Source: Climacium dendroides (taxonomy: Eukaryota; Streptophyta; Bryopsida; Hypnales; Climaciaceae). Taken from it: DNA of 64,000 nucleotides. A program made the position numbers and the translations under genes. The stretch covers positions 28,577,029 through 28,641,028 of the forward strand of contig OX467083.1 of assembly GCA_950106755.1 (NCBI GenBank). Reading direction: 5' to 3'. The stretch's first letter is position 1, and every line of letters begins with the position of its first letter. Under the pieces are notes generated by a model, which worked only from the letters and a program-made list of their open reading frames with translations, was not told the origin of the DNA and did not search any database. Shown here one piece after another: positions 36,441 to 46,640 of the stretch.

Positions 36441-37119
36441 CTAGTGTCTAACTTGTTGTGTACTCTTAAAGTTCTAACTTGTTTTGAGTTTTTTTTATCT
36501 TTGTACTAAAACTTATAGTTTTATACTACCAAGTGTTTGTTGTTTTTGTTTAAATATTTCCTTGTCCCTATTGGGACGGCGAAGCTTTGACTTTGTAGGA
36601 AGTATTTTGTAGTGTGTTTTTGGTCTATTTCCAAACCCACAGCTAAGCTTTGACTTCATGGGTTTTGTTTTTTTGTTTATTTTTATTTTGACGGTGAAGC
36701 TTTGAATTTCCCTCTTTCCCTTGATCATTTCTATGTAATTAGACCTTTTGGCCTTAATTTGTTCAAGTTTGTTATTTTTGATATTAATCTTTCTTTAAGG
36801 CCAAGACCAAGAGTATAGTCAGATCATTAAAAAGGGGTGGTAGTACAAATTTGAGTCTATAATCTCATAGTAGAGGTCAAGAGCTTTCCAAAAACATAAA
36901 ATACAAAGAAATTTGAGCTAAAATGAGTAAGATATGAGCGGATGAAGTTTTAATCACTAATTAGTAATCAAAACTTCATCCATGCATAACTTCTAGTAGG
37001 AAAATCCAATTTGCAAGTTTTGCATCAACTTTAAAAGATAGTTTTAGCCTCTATAAGGAAAACATACTAGACGTCTTAAAATAGTAAATAGTCAAAAATC
37101 AAATCGAGAGCTAAAGCAC

Positions 37120-37270
37120 TTAGGAAGAAAAAATAAAAGATTAAAAAAGAAATAGGAGAAATTAGGGGATAGAGGAGGAGAAATTAGAAGAAGAGAAGTG
37201 CAATTAGGAGAAGAGAGGTGTGAAATTAGAGGAGTTTTTAGAATAGAAATTAGAAGAATTAGGAGCAAGG
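37120..37270 (+). repeat. Purine-rich tract
   Basis: About 150 bp almost only of A and G with GAAATTAG and AGGAGAAG words recurring. Non-coding. Confidence 0.7.
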
Positions 37271-38379
37271 TTTAGCAACTATCTCATAAACTCTTTCTCT
37301 CTTCTAGCCTATCTAGTAAGTTCCCAAACTCAAGTGATGAAATTGTGAAGAATGAGTGAGAGAAGTAAAGAGTTCATTTGATCTTTAAAGTATAAATAAG
37401 AAATTGAAGATTTTAGAGGAAATCTTTGAAAGTCACTTGGGACCATTAGAAACTAGATAGGATAATTGTTGACTTTTAGAAGGTTAAAATCAATTATTGT
37501 TTCGAAGTAAGTGCAATTATTTTGTATTTCAAAGGTCAACTCTTGAGATTATAATAATTGAGAGGAATAGTAGCAAAGGGAAAGACGAGGAGACAAGGAA
37601 AAGAAATGAGGACTTGAGGAAATTGGGAATTGAAGTTGTATTTCTCAAGCCTCTTTAGCCGTGGGCAAAAATTACCAACCAATATCAAGAGATGGAAAAT
37701 GATGGAAAATTTAAAGGAGTATACAACTACCTTAACAATGATGCCAATTCCCAGGTGAGTTACTAGCTACAACCCATACTTTTCAATTATCAAAATTAAA
37801 CATTTCAAAGTAGGTCCGAATTACCAAGCTAAGTCAGAGTACTTAGAGTAGGTCTTTTATAGGAATCAGGTAGGCAAAGCTCTAGATCGTAGTTAGAGGT
37901 TTCCGAAACCATATCACACTTAAGAATCGGAGCTAAATTGAGCAAGATATGGACAGATGAAGTTTGAGATGGAAATTGGATGAAGTAGAGTAAAAATCGT
38001 CCATTAAGGTTGAAACTTGAAAGTTAGAGAAAAGTTAGTAACATAAGTACAGGATTTGAATTTCAAAGTAAAATAAAATAGGGAAGAGGTACAAAACCTT
38101 AGATGAAGTTTTCAGGGCCTCCAATAGGCTAAACTTCATCCGCCTATATCTTTTGGTCGGAAGAAGGTGAACTTTACATTTTTAGAAATGGCATGAGCTG
38201 TTCTTCTAGCTTAGGTGTCTAATTTTAGACTGTCTTGTCCTTCACTAAAAATCACCGTGGCAACGTGGCTTAGAAGTAAGTGAGTAAAAGATAAAAACAT
38301 TTTCAATTCAGCTAAGTGCCATTGGTCAAATTCAAGATAAAAGCATTAGTATAACATTAGGAAAAGATCCATTGCTTGG

Positions 38380-38500
38380 AAGGCACAATGAACCGACGTT
38401 AGGCACCCATAGGAATTAACCATGAGTACTAGAACTTGGTTGTGCATGTTGATTTACCAAGGGTGGGTAAATAAGTGTTCACACATACCCAAACTAAATA
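38380..38500 (-). repeat. Dispersed repeat, inverted partner at 23.19-23.33 kb
   Basis: Reverse complement shares TTATTTACCC, ACAACCAAGTTCTA and CCAAGCAATGGATCTTTTCC with the earlier copy. Confidence 0.6.
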
Positions 38501-38512
38501 AAAAGAACATGA

Positions 38513-38662
38513 CACTACTAGAAAATTTCATTTTTCTGTTGTTTTGGTCGCGTTGATCCGGTCAAAATCTGACAAAAATCTGTTGGTTTCAATAAATTTT
38601 TGTCAGATTTTGACCGGATCAACGCGACCAAAACAACAGAAAAATGAAATTTTCTAGTAGTG
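38513..38662. mobile_element. Palindromic CACTA-type MITE
   Basis: Begins CACTACTAGAAAATTTCATT and ends with its exact mirror, with TGA on both sides (38510-38512, 38663-38665). The arms are almost perfectly complementary over about 65 bp around a short AAATCTGTTGGTTTCAATAA centre, implying a recent insertion or a strongly folding element. Confidence 0.95.
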
Positions 38663-40291
38663 TGAATCGTAAACTATACTACACCATTCAACTTTAAAAA
38701 ATTCCACAAGGCAAAGTTTAACTTGGTATTTGATGAAACTTCTTCCATTTGATTCTTATGTTGATTATTTTTTGAAATATTTTTTTTTGAAAATAAAGTT
38801 GAAATTTGAAAACAAAAATCTCAAAAAAGAGGGGTAGTGACTAGAAATTGGTCATTTGGGGTATTTGGGGTTAAGTAATTTTGGAACAAATCCTATGCCT
38901 CCACATTCTCAAACTTCAACTTGATGCAACCAATTTTTTTTAGAGTTTCAAAAATCCTCAGTTTATGTACCTATAGTAGTCAATGTTTTTCTCTACTTGG
39001 TTAAACCTTATGATTTGTTAATTAGTGAAATTTTTGTTGCCGAATAATCTCCAAAATCTCACTTGATTTTTGAGTGGACTTTCATTACATTAGAAAAAAG
39101 AGGAGACAAGAAAAAAAAGTAGATGAAATTACTAAAACTATTTCTAAGAAATATAAGATTCACCAATATTTGGATGTAGTTTATTATTCCTAGGTAATAT
39201 TATTGATGAATGGAGAATCGATGATCACAATTGAATGATTTGTCTAACATGATTGCACTCTAGAGTGTGTGTTGCACTTCTAACAAGAAAATATAAAAAC
39301 ATCCATTCCTATTCATCTTTTTTATTTACTACAATGACAATTTTCAATATTAATTTGGTGGTTGTTTACCCCCTGAAGGACCAAGGGGTAGTCTGGATTT
39401 TCATAATTGTGAATGTGTACTATAAAATGCAATTTAGAATAATAATTTAATGATAAATTTTTAAAAATAGTTGTAAAATATGATTCATAGATCATACCCA
39501 ATTATTTGTACAATTAGATCAACTACTATACAAACCATATTTTTCAATAAACTTTGAAGCCAAAAATTGAAAATTCCTTCTAAAATTGATTGTAGATTGA
39601 ATATTTGTAATTCTTACAAGAATTTTTTTCACTTCAAGTTCAAAATATTGAAATCTAATAATACTAGTAATTTATTTATTTATTTATTTATTCAAGTTGT
39701 TTTTGAAAAGTCATTTTTTGAACTAAAAGCTTATTTTTTGAGACTAGACCTGATAGTACCTATTGAATAATATAATATTTGAAAAACAAATCCTTCAAAA
39801 TCTATCCCATATAAATGTTAAAGAACTACCTCAAGAATCTTCAAAAAATTAATGGATGAGAAAATGCATTTTTGTGTACTTAGAATGTATTTTGTTTTCA
39901 AATTGTCTAAATTTTGTTAGATCTTGTTGAAGTTGAAAAGGATTTGAAATTCTCTTTGTACGCTTTTGTAGGATAATGTAAGATTAAGCTATGACTATGA
40001 CTTGAGGCCAAAGTGCCAAAAATAGATGGAACCAAAATCCACTTGAGGCTTTTATATTTAGAAGGTTTGCAATTAGGCAACCATCTAGATTAGTGTTTTT
40101 TGCAAATTGGTCACAATTAGGCATCATTCCCTTATAAAAATTGGTTTCAGTAAAAATTTGCTACTAAATATCCACTTTCCAAACCTCATTTTGCATCTTA
40201 TTGGATCACTACATTGAAAAGTTAAACATTCAAGACATAAACAACTTGAATATCTATTTAAGCAACAAGCAATCCAATCCCATAGAATAGG

Positions 40292-40594
40292 CATTACAAA
40301 AATATTCAGGCCTCCAAAGGCTGTTAAGGTTTTGATTTTCGGCATGCCACAGTGCAAGTATAGGAAAAATTTTAAAATATATTTTAAAAATAAATAAAAT
40401 ATTTTTAAAAATAATATCAAATAATAATAATAATAATAAAACTTGACATGGCGCTGATGTGGCACCAGTAGTGTGACATCAGCTGCTATTATTAAAAAAT
40501 AATAAACAATAAAAAACAATTTCATTTCCTTTATAATTGCACCGGGGGGATTCAAAACTTGCGGCCTTTTCGAGGCCTGAAATTTTTTGTAATG
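40292..40594. mobile_element. MITE with GGCCT-containing ends, copy 2
   Basis: CATTACAAAAATATTCAGGC is mirrored by AGGCCTGAAATTTTTTGTAA then TG. It sits inside repeat R just after GAATAGG. The A (about 16,513) and B (about 44,217) copies of R read straight through as GAATAGGCTT, giving two independent empty sites. Confidence 0.85.
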
Positions 40595-40640
40595 CTTGCA
40601 TCCTTCTAAAATGCAAAAATGGGCCACACCCAATTTTGAG

Positions 40641-43549
40641 CCACAAAAAAATCACGTTTATTTATCTTTGACCAACTCCTCGCTAAATTTTTTTTTTAAA
40701 TCTCTAATTTCTATTGAATTTAGAAGACCGCAATGAGCCAAAGTCTTGTGGGCAATGGAAAAAAAGGGATCCAATATATTCCCCTACAATCCCAATATGT
40801 TCCCTATTGTGTTCCATTGCATGGGACCTCCACCTCATCACATCATCCACCTACAATGCATTCCATCCATCAAGTGTTTCTATCCACCTACTTTTCTATC
40901 AACTTCAAAAATTTGTGACTAATTCCACGAAGGTCCAAAAAATATGAAACAACCTAGATTAGATGCCAATTCCAATTTTCTTTCTATGAAAATTGATTGA
41001 ATATTGATTCAAGGAGTTTAGCTTCCCTTAAAAGCCAATCAACTCCTGAAAACATCATACTACATTATCTCCATCTAAATAGGGTTGTTTTTTGAGTTTT
41101 CCTTTGGATGGATCTTATCAAAATTGGATTGTTTTCCTCTGTATGTGTCATGTACATATACAACAGATGGCATGCAAACTTCTGAGAATATGAACTGCCA
41201 AAATGTATTTTTCTTAGGACATCAGATATGCAAGCCACCCAGATCTATAACATTTAGGATGTTCTAGTAAAATTTGTTTTATTTTATTTTGTTTTGTTTT
41301 GTTTTATTTATTTTTTAATTTTTTTAATTTTTTAATTTTTTTAATTTTTTAATTTTTTTGTTTGATACATTGAGATCTCCTAGACCGTGCATTCCCCATT
41401 GACATGCTTGATACCATCGGAAAGCCCTCAACGAGGAGAGGTGCATAGGCTTTGTTTCATGGTATTTGGACCTACGGCATTAACCTATTCATTTCTAGAT
41501 ATTTTGCATATATTTTATACATTCAAAATCAATCAAAGCTTGTACAATCATTTTGTGAGGATAAAGCTTACAGCTTATAGCTCTATCATCATCCATATAA
41601 TAGACGCACTTATTTCAAGTCATTTCCATACAATATTTGTAAGCATACTATTCAACTCAAACTAACTTATCCTATTCAAGTTATAAACAAAGCCCTTATC
41701 ATAAAGCTTCAATGCACTATTTCATTTTGTTTCTAACACTTTGTGTTTGTGTAAGATTACATACTATTGTCAAAATGCCATAAATAAGGTCCAAGATGAC
41801 CCTAAACTACTAGATGATGGTAGAATGGTACCCAAACTGAATGGCGTGGTTGCGGATTTGATACTTGGCAACGACAGGTGGTTTATCTAGCATGAAATCA
41901 ACCTATCTACTTGACGGAATTCCCTTCCAGTGTATTGTTCAACACACTTGTGTCAAAAAAATGCTATAAATAATCACATGCATGAGGGTTTGGGTTTAGG
42001 AACTTTTGAAGCTTGCTGAAAATATTGTTTCTAGAGGTAATGGACCTCACCTTTGCCCATCCCACAACATGACAAAAAATGGAATGTTAGTGGGCTACAA
42101 AAGGTGTCTGCAACCCATTACACTTGTTATTGCCTTCACTAGGATAGAAAAATTCAAACAAAACAAAATTTCTTTAAAAAAACAACACAACAACAACAAA
42201 CAAACAAACAAACACATAGCTCGTATGTATTCAGTCTGGCTATAAGTTGAATGCTGTGAACTTGATGAAGCCATCTTAACTACACCTTTAGCTCCCACAA
42301 ATCTCCCTAGTAAGGTAACACGTCTAGAAATTGCCCACCTAAGAGCTGAAAGTGAATTTTGTGGAGGCAAAGCTACTTAAAATAATTTTCAGTGAGTTTT
42401 CCTTGAAAGACAAGTGGAATTGGCATTTAACCCAAGTCGTTTCATATTTTTTGGAGCTTTGTAAAATTAGTTATAAAATTTTGAAGTTAAAATGGCCTAG
42501 GGCTCTAAAATCACCTACCTCCTAAAATGTAGACTACTTGTACATTGCTGAAGGCTATGAAAAAATAGCATGTACAAATAGTGTACATTTTGAGGATGTG
42601 GGCCGTTTTAGAGCCTCTGCAATTTCAGAGCCTGTTACCTTACTTGCTATAAAGGATGCAAACTATTTTCCCAACACCTAGCAATAAGCTTGTGAAAAAA
42701 ATAGTGTGAAAAAAATAGTATGAAAAAAAAAGAGCCCCTTGTCTAAGTCTTTGGACTTCAGCAGTATGCTGTGAAGCAATTGCAATGCAAAAGGACTGTC
42801 CAAGCTTGCTAATATGATCCACCATTTCTCAATGTCTGCACAGGCCAATTCATCAGGAAGTCGAATGTATGGTTCTGTTAACTGAAGTTTTCGTTTGAAG
42901 GAACTATCGGTCCAGTTGATTTTAAGTGTAAGGTAGTTTGCTCTACTCTCAATGATGAGTTAAGTAGGTTTAAATGGTCGCTTTAAGAGCAGACTACCTT
43001 AAAGGTCCATGTGAATGAGCATTAGGTGTGGAAGTAATCAATTACCACCAACAAAATAAATTGTCTCTTGGCAATCTATTAAACATAATGTTACTTCCTC
43101 TAATATGATCATTATATAACTCATAAAAGAGCGAGGTTGTTTTTAGATAATGGTGGCTCAATAGGCGTTAAAGCATTTTGGCTTCATAATTTCATAAGAT
43201 CCACCAGAGATTTATTTTTGAGCTTTCAAGGGTGTCAGGGTGGGAATTAATACCTTTGCTAATATAGTATTTAGTGGCACATCAAGTCTCCAGTAGCTAT
43301 CCATTTTATTTTAACTTTTTTTTTTCTACTTTAATTTAATTAGAAGCTAAGAAAACATTTCAAGATTAAGTTCAGTGTTTTGAGCTAGATGCAATGTTCT
43401 AACAATGCAACAAAACAAAGCAACCTAACTTAATGGATGGATCATGGTTAGAAATAATCCTTCAAATTTGCAATCACGGAGCATCACTAGAACATTTTAT
43501 ATCACTACTTTGGCACTTCATAAAAATGAGAAAAAGTCCTACTGCACAA
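40641..43549. other. Intergenic DNA with simple repeats
   Basis: No gene seen. Contains TTTTATTTTG/TTTTTTAA-type T-rich repeats (41270-41363), an AAC/AAAC run (42176-42213) and three 14-bp TGTGAAAAAAATAG units (42691-42732). A 79-codon frame at 42006-42245 covers the AAC run and is not credible. Confidence 0.5.
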
Positions 43550-45250
43550 TTTGTATTGTATGTGTATCCATTAGTGACCTTTCATAAGAGAATCATCTAA
43601 ATTGCTTCATCATCTATGCTTTTCTCATTTAGCATGTCTATGTGTGTGTCAATGTTTGGGGAGAATTGCCGATTAATTCACTACTAGCCAGTGTCTTTGG
43701 GAAAATAACCTATTGGAGTGTGAAAATGAAGGACCTTAAATTGGACTAATTGGGCTAATATCCAATTTGTTAGAGGTGGGTATGTTCTTGGACAAGGTGG
43801 GTATTGCTTTAGGGTTGGTTGTTGAGGGGCTTGAATACTCTCATTTAGCACCTTAATTTGCATGTGAGTAGAAAATAGTGTAAATTAGAACAATGGATTT
43901 CATCACCAACACTTGGAAAGAGTATTCAAATAATGCAATGATTACCATTATCACATTATATAATAAAAAAAAAAAGTAAACTCTAACTATTTTACTTGGC
44001 TATAGTAAATTATAATTGCCAAAGTCAATTAGATTGTGAATGTAATCACCGGCTGACATATAGGTTCTCCTACCAAATAGTTTAGGATAAGTTATGAAAA
44101 TGTTGTTCTAAGAGGGATCAAAAGCTTTTTCACCTCAATTTGCATTATAGAATTTTAAAATTTTTCCTTTTCTTGACTCAAAAGTATAGGCCATTTTTTC
44201 ATTTTAGAGAGAAGCCTATTCAATAAGATTGGATTGTTTGGAATCATGTTTTGTTGTCAATCCAAAAAGAACATGACTTAAGTAGATATTCAAGTTGTTT
44301 GAGATGATTAACCTTTCAATGTAATGATCCATTGGGATGCAAAAGGAAGTCTTGGAAGTGGATATTTAGTAGCAAATTTTTACTCAAGTCAATTTCTGTA
44401 AGGTAATTGTGACTAGTTTGCAAAACCAACCAATCTAAATGCTTGCCTAAATTGCAAACCCTCTAAATATATAAAAGCCTTGGGTCAATTTTGGTTCCAC
44501 CTACTTTTGGCACTTTGAAAAGTCAAAGTTTATTTTCACATTATCCCACAAAATCATTAGAAGAGAATCTCAAATCCTTTTGAATTCCAACAAGATCTAA
44601 CAAAAACTAAACAACTTGAAAATGGAAACTATGCTCAAGTGCTTTAATTATTCAAACAACCACCAAGTAGACATTGAAAATTGCCATTGTAGCAAATCTA
44701 ATAGATGAGTAGGAGTGGATTTTTTATTTTTTACTAGAAACACAACACACATTCTAAAGTGCAAGTAGGTAATTTGTATAATTGTGATCATCCATTTTTC
44801 ATTCATCCATAATATTACCTAAGAATAGTAAATTACATCCAAATATTGGTAAATCTCATATTTTTTAGAGATGGTTTTGGTAGTTTTATCCACTTTTTTG
44901 TTCCCCTAATATAATGGAAGCCCACTCAAAAATCAAGTAAGATTTTGGTAATTATTTATCAACAAAAAATTCATTAATAAGAAAATCACAAAGTTTGACC
45001 AAGTAAAAGAAAACATTGACCTTCTAGATGCAATTACAATATATAGCCATTGAAGATTTTTGAAGCCTTCTAAAAATTTAGTTGCATCAAGTTGAAGTTT
45101 GACATATGGAGGCAAAGAATTTGTACCAAAATCATTCAAGGTAAGTACACCTAAAACCACCATGGTTCCATAATCATATTGAATTTTTTTATGGGGTCTT
45201 ATTGGTAGTCAAAAGACAATTATAGATTCTCTTAAATGTAGTTTTTGAAC
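43550..45250 (-). repeat. Repeat R, copy beside P450 B (inverted relative to A)
   Basis: Read on minus it follows 15301-17230 throughout, without the foldback MITE of A and without the MITE and 4.8-kb insertion of C. It is therefore the closest to the uninterrupted form. Confidence 0.78.
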
Positions 45251-45254
45251 ATTG

Positions 45255-45660
45255 TATGAATAAACTATGAATTTTCAAAGTGCTAAGAATAGGTGTTTCT
45301 AAAACTAACACTAGACTCTCATGAATAGTGGAAGTGCATTTTAGGCAAGAATTTGTGAATGAGTTGCCATTTTAGGTGTAGTTTCTTTATTAGATTGCCA
45401 AATTCACCCTTGTAATAAATACAAACTCGTCTTTTAATTTTGAAGAACAAAAGTTGCTACCAAGCTCATATAAATGTTGTGGACATTAGAATTAGATAGT
45501 TGTAAAGAGGAAGGAAACCAAGATTTCTTTCCTTTAGAATAGCTAAAAACAAACGTACCACTAGGGATCAACCTCATTTCAAACATAAATTGAATTCTTT
45601 TGAGTTCTGTCCCTAGTTTTGCTTCCACCCATGACTACTCACAAACTTGTGGCATGTGGG
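45255..45660 (-). repeat. Single diverged unit of the 360-bp satellite beside P450 B
   Basis: On minus it contains GGTGGAAGCAAAACTAGGGA, ATGAGGTTGATC, TTTAGAAACACCTATTC and one partial 42-bp motif (TTGTCCCACATG). One copy here against four units plus 15 minisatellite units in A indicates that the array grew after the A/B duplication. Confidence 0.85.
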
Positions 45661-45899
45661 ACAACACATTGTGTGCTCAATATCTATGGTAATAGATATC
45701 CTCGGGAGGGGGGTTATGCTTCTTAGTCCAATTATAAGTGATGCATTTTGGGCAGTGTTGATTGTACAAACTTTTCTCCTTTACCTTTTCTCTTTTTCAT
45801 TCCCCCATGTGCTTAAAGCATCATTGAGTGCACCCGGCGAGATTCCACCCCTGAACGTAAAATACCTCATGATAAGCTCCTCGTAAGTCTGTCAGGGTT

Positions 45900-46640
45900 A
45901 CGTTCTGTGCAGGGAATTGCCAACATTGCTCTACGGAGTACGTAATGTGTGGGGCATTGCTACCTTTTGTTGCTCTGTGTCTCAAAGCGCACAGTAAAGA
46001 TGCTCAAATTCCAAAAGATGAGGTGGTTGAATCTGACCCACATTTCTTGCCTACTTGAATTATCCACGTTCTACAAGAGTTTCGTGCACCCTCACTATAT
46101 AATGGGACTGAGCCAATTTTTCAGTGCCATACCATACTGCCTGTCTCACGCATGGTTTGAGCAACAGTGAGCACTTGCAGCCCAATTTGAGCTCGTCAGA
46201 CTGAAGTCCTGCGACTGTGAATTTTGAGTTCATCGACTTCGGGAAGATCTGACTTGTTCTGACTTGCATTCGAATTGTGTGCGCCTGATCATCAATCTTC
46301 GCGGCCATGGTGACAATGACGATGCCTTCGGGAGTTTGGAGTGTACGCTTGACTTCTCTGCTCTGCTTTGATTCCAAACAATCTTATGCATGCAGGCTCT
46401 CTGACTTCCTCTTGCGTGTGAAGATCGGTTTTAGCCTCAAATATTTGCTCAAACTCGATACTATGTGCAACCATATGGATGCGTCAGATGTCAATTTAGT
46501 CTCAAGATGGTTTGATTCTCAAAGTAGTTACTATGCTCCAAGAATTGCATGTGCAGATATCAGTTAAATCTCAAAAATCTGCTCAAACTAGACCTACACG
46601 TCTAGACGTGCAACCGCATGAATGTGTGGATATCAGTTGA
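45900..46640 (+). promoter_or_regulatory. Conserved 5' region of P450 copy B with TATA-like box
   Basis: Mirror of 12488-13230 with very few differences. TATATAAT is at 46096-46103, 538 bp before the ATG as in A. Sequence conservation with A falls off beyond about 45,890. Confidence 0.55.
46307..46567 (+). CDS. Possible upstream ORF of P450 copy B, 86 aa
   Basis: Same length, start (MVTMTMPSGVWSV) and 73-bp distance to the P450 ATG as in copy A, with about ten amino-acid differences clustered in its second half. Unknown product. A leader ORF of this kind could lower translation of the P450, but this is inference from position only. Confidence 0.3.
   Translation: MVTMTMPSGVWSVRLTSLLCFDSKQSYACRLSDFLLRVKIGFSLKYLLKLDTMCNHMDASDVNLVSRWFDSQSSYYAPRIACADIS

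Larger units (their letters stand above)
33930..40640 (+). repeat. Repeat R beside P450 C, split by a ~4.8-kb insertion
   Basis: The R sequence runs to about 34,035 (GGTTTTAGGTGTACTTACT) and resumes at about 38,861 (GGGTTAAGTAATTTTGGAAC). In A the two sides are adjacent. The block between holds a MITE, an LTR-like piece and a CACTA MITE. A second MITE interrupts the resumed part at 40292. CCCCTAAGGACTAAAGGGG near 34,042 and CCCCTGAAGGACCAAGGGG near 39,369 are similar small palindromes of unknown meaning. Confidence 0.7.

Noticed and set aside
40124..40633. 169-codon minus frame
   Set aside because: It crosses a MITE and repeat R; openness comes from A/T-rich text without stops in that frame.
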